A DNA stretch of 64,000 nucleotides from Pseudonocardia sp. SCN 73-27. GTDB taxonomy: Bacteria; Actinomycetota; Actinomycetes; Mycobacteriales; Pseudonocardiaceae. Below, piece by piece: positions 1 to 10,051 of the stretch. The translations under genes and the position numbers were made by a program. Numbering within the stretch: the stretch's first letter is position 1; the number at the start of each line of letters is the position of its first letter. The notes under the pieces were generated by a model that was given only the letters and a program-made list of their open reading frames with translations, was not told the origin of the DNA and did no database searches. The DNA lies in contig MEGH01000013.1 in NCBI GenBank assembly GCA_001725415.1, positions 93,580 through 157,579 on the forward strand. The letters run 5' to 3'.

Positions 1-6
1 GTCTGA
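1..6 (+). CDS. 3' end of an upstream gene, probably rpmA (partial)
   Basis: Only a last valine codon and a TGA stop are visible before a strong terminator and obg. In actinobacteria obg usually follows rplU-rpmA, so this is probably the end of the L27 gene. That rests on gene order alone; two codons cannot prove it. Confidence 0.3.
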   Translation, partial: V

Positions 7-31
7 GGCCTGCACCACCGCGATCTTCAGC

Positions 32-65
32 AACGGCGGGCTGCCCTGCAGGGTGGCCCGCCGTT
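32..65 (+). terminator. Terminator upstream of obg
   Basis: AACGGCGGGC (32-41) pairs perfectly with GCCCGCCGTT (56-65), followed by a T-rich TGTGTGTT. The loop contains a second palindrome, CCCTGCAGGG (44-53). It should end the upstream, probably rplU-rpmA, transcript. Confidence 0.75.
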
Positions 66-93
66 TGTGTGTTCATGACGTAGGAGAAACCTG

Positions 94-1671
94 ATGTCTC
101 GGTTCGTCGACCGGGTCGTTGTCCACGCGACCGCGGGCAGCGGTGGCAACGGCTGCGCGTCGGTCCACCGGGAGAAGTTCAAGCCGCTCGGCGGCCCCGA
201 CGGGGGCAACGGCGGCCGGGGCGGCTCGATCGTCCTGGTCGTCGACCCCGGCGTGCACACGCTGCTCGACTTCCACCACCGCCCGCACGCCAAGGCGCGC
301 AACGGCAAGGAGGGCCAGGGCAGCTTCCGTGCGGGCGCCAACGCCGACGACCTGGAGCTGGCCGTCCCCGACGGCACCGTCGTCTTCGACGAGCACGGCC
401 AGATCGTCGCCGACCTCGTCGGTGCCGGCACCCGGTTCGTCGCCGCCGAGGGCGGCCGTGGTGGGCTCGGCAACGCCGCGCTGTCGTCGGCCGCGCGCAA
501 GGCCCCCGGCTTCGCACTGCTCGGCGAGGAGGGCGAGGCCCGCGAGCTCGTCCTCGAACTGCGGTCCATGGCCGACGTCGGACTCGTCGGGTTCCCGTCG
601 GCGGGCAAGTCGTCCCTGGTCGCGGCCTTGTCGCAGGCGCGCCCCAAGATCGCCGACTATCCCTTCACGACGCTCGTCCCGCAGCTCGGCGTCGTCAGCG
701 CAGGCGACTCCGTGTTCACGGTCGCCGACGTACCCGGCCTCATCCCCGGCGCCTCCGAGGGCCGCGGCCTCGGGCTCGACTTCCTGCGCCACATCGAACG
801 CTGCTCCGTGCTCGTCCACGTCGTCGACTGCGCGACGTTCGAACCCGGCCGCGACCCCGTCGCCGACGTCCGCGCCCTCGAGGAGGAGCTGGCCCGCTAC
901 ACCCCCGCCCTCGGCGGGGACCTCGCGGAGCGGCCCCGGCTCATCGCGCTCAACAAGATCGACGTCCCCGACGCGGCCGACCTCGTCGAGATCGTCACCG
1001 CCGACCTGACCGCCGAGTTCGGCTGGCCCACCTTCGCGATCTCCACCGCCAGCCACGCCGGCCTGCGCGAGCTGACGTTCGCCATGGCCGAGCAGGTCGC
1101 CGCCTACCGGGCGGCGCAGCCCGTCCCCGAGGCGACCCGTGTCGTCCTCCGGCCCCAGGCGGTCGACGACGCAGGCTTCACCGTCGAGCCCGACCCGGAG
1201 GAGGAGGGCGGCTTCATCGTGCGCGGGCCGCGCCCCGAGCGCTGGATCCGGCAGACCAACTTCGCCAACGACGAGGCCGTCGGCTACCTCGCCGACCGGC
1301 TCGCCCGGCTCGGCGTCGAGGAGGAGCTGGCCAAGGCCGGGGCCGTCCCCGGCTGCCCGGTGACGATCGGCGACTACGTCTTCGAGTGGGAGCCCACCAC
1401 CCCCGCCGGCGTGGCCACCCTGATGTCCGGCCGCGGCACCGACCGGCGCCTCGAGCAGAACGACCGCGTCAGCGCCTCCGACCGCAAGGCCGCCCGCGCC
1501 GACCGCCGCCGCCACCGCACCGACGAGGAGCTCGCCGCCGAGGCCGAGGCCGACCTCGGCGACGACCCCGACGACCTGCCCCTCGACGACGACTCCGAGA
1601 ACCCCTGGGACGAGGGCGTCTGGGCCGACGAGCCCGGTCCGGACGACGCAGAGCAGACGAGCCGGCGATGA
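94..1671 (+). CDS. obg: Obg GTPase (ObgE/CgtA)
   Basis: Essential ribosome-associated GTPase acting in 50S assembly and stress signalling. The 525-residue product has the glycine-rich Obg domain (about 1-160, with many GG turns such as GGNGGRGGS), a G domain with Walker [10 protein letters not shown] near residue 166, a [10 protein letters not shown] switch region and NKID, then the OCT domain (about 355-430) typical of Gram-positive Obg. An acidic tail closes the protein, rich in Asp/Glu from about residue 480. ATG 94 follows the ribosome-binding site GTAGGAG. Its stop overlaps the proB start as ATGA, so the two are translationally coupled. Confidence 0.97.
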   Translation: MSRFVDRVVVHATAGSGGNGCASVHREKFKPLGGPDGGNGGRGGSIVLVVDPGVHTLLDFHHRPHAKARNGKEGQGSFRAGANADDLELAVPDGTVVFDEHGQIVADLVGAGTRFVAAEGGRGGLGNAALSSAARKAPGFALLGEEGEARELVLELRSMADVGLVGFPSAGKSSLVAALSQARPKIADYPFTTLVPQLGVVSAGDSVFTVADVPGLIPGASEGRGLGLDFLRHIERCSVLVHVVDCATFEPGRDPVADVRALEEELARYTPALGGDLAERPRLIALNKIDVPDAADLVEIVTADLTAEFGWPTFAISTASHAGLRELTFAMAEQVAAYRAAQPVPEATRVVLRPQAVDDAGFTVEPDPEEEGGFIVRGPRPERWIRQTNFANDEAVGYLADRLARLGVEEELAKAGAVPGCPVTIGDYVFEWEPTTPAGVATLMSGRGTDRRLEQNDRVSASDRKAARADRRRHRTDEELAAEAEADLGDDPDDLPLDDDSENPWDEGVWADEPGPDDAEQTSRR

Positions 1672-2774
1672 CCCCACGCGCCGTCCCCACGCCACGCGAG
1701 CACCTCGCCGCGGCGCGGCGGATCGTCGTCAAGGGCGGTATCGACCCCACCCGGCTCGACCGGCTCGTCGAGGCCCTCGCCGGGCGCCGCGCGGCCGGGA
1801 CCCAGGTCGTCCTCGTCTCCTCCGGCGCCATCGCCGCCGGGCTCGCCCCGCTGCGGCTCACCCGACGCCCACGCGACCTCGCCACCCAGCAGGCCGCCGC
1901 GTCCGTCGGACAGCTGCTGCTCGCGCACGCCTACTCGGCGTCGTTCGCGCGATTCGACCTCGCCATCGGCCAGGTCCTGCTCACCGCCGACGACATGATC
2001 CGCCGCTCGCACTACCGCAACGCCCAGCGCACCCTCGAACGGCTGCTGGGCCTCGACGTGCTGCCCGTCGTCAACGAGAACGACACCGTCGCCACCGACG
2101 AGATCCGCGTCGGCGACAACGATCGGCTCGCCGCCCTCGTCGCCCACATCGTCGGCGCCGACGGGCTGATCCTGCTCTCCGACGTCGACGGCCTCTACGA
2201 CGGCGACCCCCGCGAACCCGGGTCGTCGCTGGTCGCAGAGGTCGACCACCCCGCCGACCTCCAGGCCGTCCAGATCGCCGAGCCCGGCCAGGGCAGCCTC
2301 GGCCGCGGCGGCATGGCCACCAAGATCACCGCCGCCGCAATGGCCTCGGCCGCCGGCATCCCCGTGCTGCTCACCTCGGCCGAAGAGGTCACCGCCGCCC
2401 TCGACACCTCCGCCGACGGCCCCAAGACCGGCACCGCCTTCCGGCCCTCGGGGCGGCGGATGTCGGCCCGCCGGTTCTGGCTGCGCCACGCCGCCGACGT
2501 CCACGGCCGCCTCGACCTCGACGCCGGTGCCGTCGCCGCCGTCATCGGCCGCAGACGCTCGCTGCTGGCCGCGGGCATCCACGGCATCTCGGGCGACTTC
2601 GTCTCCGGCGACGTCGTCGACCTCGTCGACCCCGGCGGCGTCGTCGTCGCGCGGGGAGTCGTGGGCTACGACGCGAGCGAGCTCCCCGAGATCATCGGCC
2701 GCCGCACCTCCCAGCTGCCCCCCGAGCAGCGCCGCGAGGTCGTCCATGCCGACGACCTCGTCCCCCTGACCTGA
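1668..2774 (+). CDS. proB: Glutamate 5-kinase, lacking the N-terminal phosphate-binding loop
   Basis: First step of proline synthesis: ATP-dependent phosphorylation of glutamate. The 368-residue product has the amino-acid-kinase fold ([29 protein letters not shown]) and a C-terminal PUA domain (about 275-368). The oddity is at the N-terminus. The family has VVK followed by a VGSSSLT-like loop before GG-hD; here K22 runs directly into GGIDPTRLD, so about 8-10 residues are missing in frame. That loop binds ATP phosphate, so activity is doubtful unless this is a sequence error. Start ATG overlaps the obg stop. proA does not follow, although it often does in relatives. Confidence 0.9.
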   Translation: MTPRAVPTPREHLAAARRIVVKGGIDPTRLDRLVEALAGRRAAGTQVVLVSSGAIAAGLAPLRLTRRPRDLATQQAAASVGQLLLAHAYSASFARFDLAIGQVLLTADDMIRRSHYRNAQRTLERLLGLDVLPVVNENDTVATDEIRVGDNDRLAALVAHIVGADGLILLSDVDGLYDGDPREPGSSLVAEVDHPADLQAVQIAEPGQGSLGRGGMATKITAAAMASAAGIPVLLTSAEEVTAALDTSADGPKTGTAFRPSGRRMSARRFWLRHAADVHGRLDLDAGAVAAVIGRRRSLLAAGIHGISGDFVSGDVVDLVDPGGVVVARGVVGYDASELPEIIGRRTSQLPPEQRREVVHADDLVPLT

Positions 2775-2789
2775 CACACGCCCGGAGCA

Positions 2790-2833
2790 CAACCTCACTG
2801 TCGTGAATCCGGTCCAGGACGACCGTGAGATTG
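2790..2833 (+). terminator. Hairpin terminator after proB
   Basis: Fifteen-base arms 2790-2804 and 2819-2833 pair with two mismatches around a 14-nt loop. A second hairpin follows, GGGCCGG (2847-2853) with CCGGCCC (2864-2870). The sequence GTGAATCCGG occurs in both hairpin regions as a direct repeat. No T tract, as is usual in this GC range. The rest of 2775-2955 shows no gene. Confidence 0.6.
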
Positions 2834-2955
2834 CGCGCAGGTTGGTGGGCCGGCCTCGTGAATCCGGCCCGGGGCGACAGGGAAAGTAGGTGCGGATCGC
2901 CCGCCCGTGATCGTCCAGGCTGCCCGGGGGCGCGGGCGGTGGCAGACTTCCGCGG

Positions 2956-4176
2956 ATGGCTTCCGCGCAGGAGGCGCGGGCGCGGATGGTCGACGCGCTG
3001 CGCCGCGACGGTCGGGTGCGCTCCGACGCCGTCGCGCGGGCGATGGGCGCCATCCCGCGGCACGTCTTCCTGCCGGGGTCGACCGTCGAGACCGCGTACG
3101 CCGACACCGCGGTCGTCACGAAGGTCGTGGACGGGGTGGCGCTGAGCTCGGCGTCGCAGCCGTCGATGGTGGCGATCATGCTCGAGCAGCTCGACCTGCA
3201 TCCCGGGCAGCGGGTGCTGGAGATCGGCGCCGGGACCGGGTACAACGCCGCGCTGATGGCGCAGCTGGTCGGGGCGGCGGGAGAGGTGACGTCGGTCGAC
3301 ATCGACGAGGACATCGTCGTCGCCGCGGCGGAGCACCTGGTCGCGGCCGGATGTCCCGACGTGGTGCTGGTGACCGGGGACGGCGCGCTGGGGTATCCGG
3401 CGGGGGCGCCGTACGACCGGGTCGTGCTGACGGTCGGTGCGGCGGACCTGCGGCCGGAGTGGGTCGCCCAGCTCGCGACGGGGGGCCGGTTGCTGCTGCC
3501 GCTGCGGGTACGGGGTAGCCAGCTGTCGGTGGCGCTCGACCTGGGCGCGGACGGGGTGTTGCGCAGTGCGTCGGTGCGGTCGTGCGCGTTCATCCGATTG
3601 CGCGGCGCGGGGGCGGGGGAGGAACAGGTCGTCGCGATCGACGGCCGGGGCTGGTGGGCCGAGCCCGCCGAACCCGGGGCGCCGTTGCCGAACGCGACCT
3701 CCATGAGGGCGGCGCTCGACCGGCCGGGTGCGGAGATGCAGCTGGGTGTGCGGCTGTCGGTGGCCGACGTCTGGGACGGGTTGGGGTTGTGGATCGCCCT
3801 GGCCGAGCCGACGGCGTTCCGGCTGTTGGCCCGCGACGCCGCCGCCGGGTCGGCCGTGGCGGCCGAGCTGGTGGAGATCGGGGGCGCCCGGGCGACGATC
3901 GCGGTCCCCGGCGTGGGCGGGTTCGTCGCGCTCGTGCAGGACGAGCACGGTGGCCCGGCCCGGATCCGCTGTCACGGTGACGTGGCGCCGGGCGTCGGCG
4001 CGCGGGTCGCGGCGCTCGTCGAGGCCTGGGTGACCGCGGAGCGGCCGCACTCGGCCGACCTGCAGCTCACGGCCTTCCCGCGCGAGCAGTCGACGTCGGC
4101 GGCGGCGGGAGGCAGGGTCGTGGGGCTGGCGTCGGCGACCCTGCTCGTCGAGTATCCGAGGGCCCGGGTGGGCTGA
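2956..4176 (+). CDS. Protein-L-isoaspartate O-methyltransferase-like protein with C-terminal extension
   Basis: SAM-dependent methyltransferase of the PCMT family, which repairs isoaspartyl residues. The N-terminal half has the family's PRHVFLPG segment and the SAM motif VLEIGAGTGYNAALMA (about residue 87), followed by an acidic VDIDED. The protein is 406 aa, about twice a classical Pcm (~210 aa). The extra ~190 residues form a domain of unknown role, seen in long actinobacterial PCMT-like proteins, so the substrate may not be isoaspartate. It is a single gene, with RecQ convergent 7 bp beyond its stop. ATG 2956 is the first good start; a weak purine stretch precedes it. Confidence 0.8.
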   Translation: MASAQEARARMVDALRRDGRVRSDAVARAMGAIPRHVFLPGSTVETAYADTAVVTKVVDGVALSSASQPSMVAIMLEQLDLHPGQRVLEIGAGTGYNAALMAQLVGAAGEVTSVDIDEDIVVAAAEHLVAAGCPDVVLVTGDGALGYPAGAPYDRVVLTVGAADLRPEWVAQLATGGRLLLPLRVRGSQLSVALDLGADGVLRSASVRSCAFIRLRGAGAGEEQVVAIDGRGWWAEPAEPGAPLPNATSMRAALDRPGAEMQLGVRLSVADVWDGLGLWIALAEPTAFRLLARDAAAGSAVAAELVEIGGARATIAVPGVGGFVALVQDEHGGPARIRCHGDVAPGVGARVAALVEAWVTAERPHSADLQLTAFPREQSTSAAAGGRVVGLASATLLVEYPRARVG

Positions 4177-4183
4177 GCCCGGG

Positions 4184-6289
4184 TCAGCCCGCCTGAGCCA
4201 GCGCGAACGGCAGCACCGCGGGGGCTCCGGCGAGGCGGACCGCGCGGGCGGCGACGGTCATCGTCCAGCCGCTGTCGATGACATCGTCGACGAGCAGGAC
4301 CGGCCCGTCGAGCCCGTCGAGCGGGGGCAACGACGAGGCGTCGAACGCGTCGGCGACCGCGGCGAGCCGTTGTGCGGAGTTGTCGCGAGACGGCGGGCGT
4401 TCCCCTTGCGGCGCAAGGGTTCCCAGCAGCGGGAGCCGCCCGATGTCGGCGATCCGCCGTGCGAGGTGGTCGAGCTGGTGGGGGCGGGTGCGCGACCCGA
4501 TACCGACGACCCCCACCGGGCGCGCCGCCCAGTCCCATCCCTTGAGGACGGTGACGACGGCGTCGAGCACGTCCTCGGGGACGGGCTGGTCGTCGCCGGA
4601 GACGAGCTCGCGCAGCCGGGTGCCCCACCCGATGTCGGAGAGCCGGCCGATGACGCGGCCCTCCTCGGCGACCTCGCCGGCGGAGATGCGCCCGGCGAGC
4701 GGGACGCCGACGTCCTTCATGCCGCTCGGCCACTGCTTGCGCGGGGCCACGACGACGCCCGGCCGGGCGATCCGGGCGGCGGCGGCCGTGGCCGCGGCGG
4801 TGTCGACCTCGGGGGAGAACACCTGCCCGGAGCAGACGTCGCAGCGGCCGCAGCGCGGGTCGTCGTCGGCACCGGGGTCGTCGAGCTGGGCGCGCAGGAA
4901 CGCGAGCCGGCATTGGTCGGTGGCGATGTAGTCGAGCATGGCCTGCTGCTCGATCTTGCGCGCCGCGGCGATGCGCTGGTGGCGTTCGGCGTCGTAGAAC
5001 CAGGGCTCGCCGGTGGAGATCCAGCCGCCCTTGACGCGCTTGGCCGCGCCGTCGCTGTCGAGGACCTTGAGCAGCATCTCCAGCCGGGTCCGCGAGAGGT
5101 CGACGCGGGTCTCGATGGACGCCGTGGACAGCGGGGAGTCGGACAGCACGTCGAGCGTCTGGCGCACCAGCGGTTCGGGCGGGAAGGCCAGCGAGGCGAA
5201 GTAGTTCCAGATGTCGCGGTCCTCGCGGCCGGGCAGCAGCACGACCTCGGCGTGGTCGAGCGCGCGGCCCGCACGCCCGATCTGCTGGTAGTACGCCACA
5301 GGCGAGGCCGGCGCCCCGAGGTGGACCACGAATCCCAGGTCGGGTTTGTCGAAGCCCATGCCGAGCGCGCTCGTCGCCACCAGTGCCTTGACGCGGTTGC
5401 CCAGCAGGTCGGCCTCGGCGGCGAGGCGGGCGTCCGGGTCGGTCTTGCCCGTGTAGGAGGCGACGGCGTAGCCGCGTTCGCGCAGGAACCGGGCGACCTC
5501 CTCGGCCGCCTGGATCGTGAGCGTGTAGACGATGCCCGCGCCCGGCAGGTCGTCGAGACGTGATGCGAGCCAGCCCATCCGCTGCGCGGGCGTGGCCAGC
5601 GGGACGACCGAGAGACGCAGGCTGTCGCGGTCGAGGGTGCCGCGCAGCACCAGCGGCTCGCCCGAGGCCAGCCCCAGCTGCTCGGTGACGTCGACGACCA
5701 CGCGGTCGTTCGCCGTGGCGGTGGTGGCGAGGACGGGGATGCCGTCGGGCAGGTCGGCGATCAGGTTGCGCAGGCGGCGGTAGTCGGGCCGGAAGTCGTG
5801 CCCCCAGTCGGACACGCAGTGCGCCTCGTCGACCACCAGCATCCCCGCGGACGCGGTGAGCCTCGGCAGCACCCGGTCGCGGAAGTCGGGGTTGTTGAGC
5901 CGCTCGGGGCTGACCAGCAGGACGTCGACCTCGCCCGCGTCGATCGCCGCGTAGGTGGCGTCCCAGTCGTCGACGTTCGCGCTGTTCACCGTGACCGCGT
6001 TGATCCCCGCGCGGGCCGCGGCCTCGATCTGGTTGCGCATCAGCGCCAGCAGCGGCGACACGATGACCGTGGGACCGGAGCCCTGCTCGCGCAGCAGCCC
6101 CGTCGACACGAAGTAGACCGCCGACTTCCCCCATCCCGTGCGCTGCACCACGAGCGCGCGGCGGCGTTCGGCGACGAGGGCGTGGATCGCGGTCCACTGG
6201 TCCTCGCGCAGCCGCGCCCCGGGCCCGGCGAGGCCGGCGAGCAGCTCCTCGGCGCGGTCGCGCAGAGCGGGGGCGGTGAGGGGAGCCAT
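4184..6289 (-). CDS. RecQ-family ATP-dependent DNA helicase with C-terminal phosphoribosyltransferase-like domain
   Basis: Superfamily 2 helicase of 701 residues. Seen: a variant Walker A TGWGKSAVYF (51-60), DEAH box VVDEAHCVSDWGHD (152-165), helicase C domain with TSALGMGFDKPD and QQIGRAGRA, and a Cys cluster (CGRCDVC) typical of the RecQ zinc-binding region. The C-terminus does not end in an HRDC domain but in a phosphoribosyltransferase fold with the PRPP-loop signature LLVDDVIDSGWT (about 665-676). Long RecQ-PRT proteins of this type occur in actinobacteria; the PRT role is unknown. Likely function is unwinding or repair of DNA. ATG 6289 was chosen because the frame before it has no other plausible start near the promoter. 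Confidence 0.9.
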   Translation of the reverse strand: MAPLTAPALRDRAEELLAGLAGPGARLREDQWTAIHALVAERRRALVVQRTGWGKSAVYFVSTGLLREQGSGPTVIVSPLLALMRNQIEAAARAGINAVTVNSANVDDWDATYAAIDAGEVDVLLVSPERLNNPDFRDRVLPRLTASAGMLVVDEAHCVSDWGHDFRPDYRRLRNLIADLPDGIPVLATTATANDRVVVDVTEQLGLASGEPLVLRGTLDRDSLRLSVVPLATPAQRMGWLASRLDDLPGAGIVYTLTIQAAEEVARFLRERGYAVASYTGKTDPDARLAAEADLLGNRVKALVATSALGMGFDKPDLGFVVHLGAPASPVAYYQQIGRAGRALDHAEVVLLPGREDRDIWNYFASLAFPPEPLVRQTLDVLSDSPLSTASIETRVDLSRTRLEMLLKVLDSDGAAKRVKGGWISTGEPWFYDAERHQRIAAARKIEQQAMLDYIATDQCRLAFLRAQLDDPGADDDPRCGRCDVCSGQVFSPEVDTAAATAAAARIARPGVVVAPRKQWPSGMKDVGVPLAGRISAGEVAEEGRVIGRLSDIGWGTRLRELVSGDDQPVPEDVLDAVVTVLKGWDWAARPVGVVGIGSRTRPHQLDHLARRIADIGRLPLLGTLAPQGERPPSRDNSAQRLAAVADAFDASSLPPLDGLDGPVLLVDDVIDSGWTMTVAARAVRLAGAPAVLPFALAQAG

Positions 6290-6427
6290 GCCCCCATGGT
6301 GCCCGTACCCACCGACGTTTCCGCACCGGTCTCCCGCCGGAGCGCGTGAGACACCGGTGACGCCGGCCCTGTGACTCGTGGCACCCGGTGAGACACCCCT
6401 GGGCGGATCGGGCGTCCGGAAGGCAGG
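6290..6427. promoter_or_regulatory. Divergent promoter region recQ / moxR
   Basis: This 138-bp gap separates divergent genes. It holds two direct copies of GTGAGACACC (6346-6355 and 6388-6397), 42 bp apart centre to centre, or about four helical turns. CACCGGTG (6352-6359) is palindromic. CAGGAT just inside the moxR start region (6424-6429) is a possible -10 seven bases before GTG 6437, which would give a leaderless moxR starting at that GTG. Confidence 0.4.
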
Positions 6428-7311
<884 letters not shown>

Positions 7312-7312
<1 letters not shown>

Positions 7313-8730
7313 TGGCCCTCCTCGCCCCGCACGGCCTGCCCGGGCACCTCGTCGACTTCGTCGCGGCGTTGCGCAGCCACGGGGTGGCCGTCGGGCCGGG
7401 GGAGACGATCGACGCGGCGACGGTGCTGACCGCGCTCGACCTGCTGCACCGCGACCAGCTCCGCGAGGGCCTCGCCGCCGCCGTGCTGCGCCGGTCGGGG
7501 CAGCGCAAAGTGTTCGACACCCTGTTCGACCTCTACTTCCCCGCCGCGCTCGGTGCCGGGTCCGGCGAGGTGGAGGTACCCCGGGTCGGTGATGCCGACG
7601 ACGGTGACGTCGACGTCGACGCCCTGCGCGACATCCTCGCCGACCTCCTGCGCGACGGCGACGACGCCGCGCTGGCCGAGCTGGCCCGCGCGGTCGTCGA
7701 CGCGCTGGCCCGCACCGGTTCCGGCGCCCAGGGTGACCGGCCGGGCGCGCAGCCGAGCTGGTCGGCCTACCAGGCGCTGCGGGTGCTGTCGCCGGAGACG
7801 TTGCTGGCACGGATAGTCGACGCCCTGCGCGACCCCGACATCGAACCGGGCTCGTTCGCCGACGAGGTGCTGCGCCGCGAGATCCGCGACCGCATCGCCC
7901 GGTTCCGCGACATGATCACCGACGAGGTCCGCAGACGTACCGCCGAGACCCGCGGCCGCGAACAGGTCGCCCGGACCGCGGTGCCCAAGCAGGCCGAGCA
8001 GGTCGAGTTCCTGTCCGCCTACGCCGGTCAGCTCGCCGAGCTGCGCCGCACCGTGCACCCGTTGGCGCGTAGGCTCGCCGCCCGGCTCGCGGTGCGCCGC
8101 AAGCACGCCAAGCGCGGCGAGCTCGACATGCGCCGCACCCTGCGCCGCTCGATGTCGACGGGCGGGGTGCCGATGAACCCCGCCTTCAAGGCACGCAGGC
8201 CGGGCCGCCCCGACCTCGTCGTGCTCTGCGACGTGTCCGGCTCGGTCGCCGGGTTCAGCCACTTCACGTTGCTGCTGGTCCAGGCGTTGCGCGAGCAGTT
8301 CAGCAAGGTCCGGGTGTTCGCGTTCGTCGAACGTGCCGACGAGGTCACGCATCTCTTCGAGCCGGGCGCGGAGCTCTCCGGCGTCATGAACCGGGTGCTG
8401 CGCGAGGCCTCCCTCGTCGCGTTCGACGGGCACTCCGACTACGGTGGCTCCTTCGGCAGCTTCGCCGAGTACTGGTCCGACGCGCTCACCCCGCGCAGCT
8501 CGCTGCTGATCCTCGGCGACGCCCGCACCAACTACCGCGACCCCAACCTGACGGTGCTGCGCCGCCTCGCCGGGCAGGCCCGGCACACGCACTGGCTCAA
8601 CCCGGAACCGCGCCGGCAGTGGGGGACGGGCGACTCCGCGGCGCTGCGCTACGCCGACGTCGTCCCCATGCACGAGTGCCGCACGGCCGCGCAGCTGGCC
8701 GACGTCGTGGAGTCGCTGCTCCCGATCTGA
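7312..8730 (+). CDS. VWA domain-containing protein, CoxE-like
   Basis: Partner of the upstream MoxR ATPase. The protein is 472 aa with a helical N-terminal part and a C-terminal von Willebrand A domain whose metal-binding MIDAS motif is DVSGSVAG (about residue 305), followed by the conserved FDGHSDYGGSFGSF segment and GDARTNYRDP. No signal peptide or membrane segment, so cytoplasmic. MoxR/CoxE pairs assemble or metallate client complexes; no client is encoded alongside. Its ATG overlaps the moxR TGA by one base, implying coupled translation. Confidence 0.88.
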
Positions 8731-8770
8731 GCCCGCTGCCCGGAGAACTCCCGAACAGACGACACCAGCG

Positions 8771-8808
8771 CATATGCCGCTTGACGTATATGCCTGAGGC
8801 GGTATGTT
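8771..8808 (+). promoter_or_regulatory. Promoter and likely ArsR operator
   Basis: TTGACG (8781-8786) and TATGTT (8803-8808), 16 bp apart, make a good -35/-10 pair; GTG 8815 follows six bases later, so the mRNA would be leaderless. Around it, CATATGCCGC (8771-8780) and the GCGGTATG region (8799-8806) form an imperfect inverted repeat, a plausible binding site for the ArsR product (autoregulation; inference). Confidence 0.6.
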
Positions 8809-8814
8809 CGACGC

Positions 8815-9135
8815 GTGTCCGAGCCGTTCGCCGTCGTCGCCGACCCGACGCGACGACGCGTTCTCGACCTGCTGCGCACCGGCCCGCGGACCGTCACCGA
8901 CCTGGTCGGTGCCCTCGGCGTCAGCCAGCCGACCGTCTCCAAACACCTGCGGGTGCTGCGGGAGGCCGGGATCGTGACGGTTCGCGCCGAGGCGCAGCGC
9001 CGCTGGTACGAGATCGATCCGGCACCCCTCGCCGCGATCGACGACTGGCTCGCGCCCTACCGCTGGATGTGGGCCGACCGCCTCGACACGCTCGGCCACC
9101 ACCTCGACCGGATGGAGGACGACCCCGATGCCTGA
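8815..9135 (+). CDS. ArsR-family transcriptional regulator
   Basis: Small winged-helix repressor of 106 residues. The DNA-binding helix is GVSQPTVSKHLRVLREAGIV (about 42-61). No cluster of cysteines for metal binding is present. This belongs to the ArsR subgroup that pairs with SRPBCC (AHSA1-type) genes. The GTG start at 8815 lies six bases after a -10 hexamer. It overlaps the following SRPBCC gene by 8 bp, so both are one operon and the regulator probably controls it. Confidence 0.9.
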   Translation: MSEPFAVVADPTRRRVLDLLRTGPRTVTDLVGALGVSQPTVSKHLRVLREAGIVTVRAEAQRRWYEIDPAPLAAIDDWLAPYRWMWADRLDTLGHHLDRMEDDPDA

Positions 9136-9997
9136 CGCCGTTGCCGAGTTCGGCCCCGACGCCGACCGCTGGGCCCTGCGCCTGGAACGCCGCTACGCCC
9201 ACCCCGTCGACAAGGTGTGGCGGGCGGTCACGCAGCCCGCGCACCTGGCGCAGTGGTTCCCGTCGACGGTCGAGGTCGACCTGCGGGTCGGCGGCGCGAT
9301 GACGTTCGGGTTCGGCGACGACCCCGTCGTCACCGGTGAGGTCACCGAGTGCGACCCGCCGAGGGTGTTCGCGTTCACCTGGGGCACCGACGCGCTGCGC
9401 TTCGAGCTCGAACCCGACGGCGACGGAACCCGGTTCGTGCTGTCCACGACGTTCGACGACCGCTACGGCGCCCCGAGCTTCGCGGCGGGCTGGGACATGT
9501 GCCTGGCCGCGCTGGGGCCGTTCCTGGCGGGGGAGCCGGTGCCGCCGTCGGGGCGGGCGGTGGCCCGGCACGAGGAGCTCGTCGTCCGGTTCGGGTTGGA
9601 CCGCCCGGAGCTCACCGGTGGCCCGGCCGGCTGGTCGGCGCGCTGGGAGCGGCAGCTGACGTGCCCGGCCGAGGTGGCGTGGGACCTGTGCCTGGGTGGC
9701 CTCCCGGCGCCGGCGATGGGGGAGCAGTTCCGGGCGCCGGCCGCGCACGAGGTCGTGCTCGGCACGGTCACGGCGGCCGAGCGGCCGCGGGTCCTCGCGT
9801 TCGACGTCGCGCCGGCCGAACCGGGCGACACCGTTCGTCTCGAGCTGGGCGACGGCACCGGCCACGGCGTCCGGCTGGTCCTCACGGTGACCGGCGTGGA
9901 CGCGGCCGAGCGCGACGCGGCCGTCGACCAGTGGGGTGCCGGTGTGGTCGCACACGTCGCCGAGCAGGCCGCGACCTGGACGCCTTCGCACGCCTGA
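9128..9997 (+). CDS. SRPBCC (AHSA1-like) domain protein
   Basis: START/Bet v1-fold protein, 289 aa, with a deep hydrophobic cavity expected. The first half shows the AHSA1 pattern HPVDKVWRAVTQPAHLAQWF and GAMTFGFGDDPVVTGEVTECDPPRVF. The second half (about 170-280) repeats a weaker version (CPAEVAWDLCL; PRVLAFDV), so it appears to be a tandem of two SRPBCC domains. ArsR-SRPBCC pairs are common in actinobacteria; ligands are generally unknown. Confidence 0.85.
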   Translation: MPDAVAEFGPDADRWALRLERRYAHPVDKVWRAVTQPAHLAQWFPSTVEVDLRVGGAMTFGFGDDPVVTGEVTECDPPRVFAFTWGTDALRFELEPDGDGTRFVLSTTFDDRYGAPSFAAGWDMCLAALGPFLAGEPVPPSGRAVARHEELVVRFGLDRPELTGGPAGWSARWERQLTCPAEVAWDLCLGGLPAPAMGEQFRAPAAHEVVLGTVTAAERPRVLAFDVAPAEPGDTVRLELGDGTGHGVRLVLTVTGVDAAERDAAVDQWGAGVVAHVAEQAATWTPSHA

Positions 9998-10006
9998 GCG
10001 GCCGGG

Positions 10007-10051
10007 TACCCTCGTGGGGTGAAGATCGTCCCCGTCCGACGTGCCCGGTGA
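10007..10051 (+). promoter_or_regulatory. Leaderless promoter and 10-codon leader ORF before the [2Fe-2S] gene
   Basis: TACCCT (10007-10012) followed six bases later by GTG 10019 looks like a leaderless -10. The GTG opens a short frame reading VKIVPVRRAR and ending with TGA 10049-10051, which overlaps the GTG (10048) of the next gene as GTGA. This arrangement would couple translation of the main gene to the leader peptide. It could equally be chance. Confidence 0.4.

Noticed and set aside
73-1695. 540-codon minus-strand open frame antisense to obg
   Set aside because: Ala/Gly/Arg-biased shadow of a certain plus-strand gene with no domain; high GC keeps such frames open.
1374-3704. 776-codon minus-strand frame across proB and the methyltransferase gene
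   Set aside because: Low-complexity antisense translation of two recognised genes.
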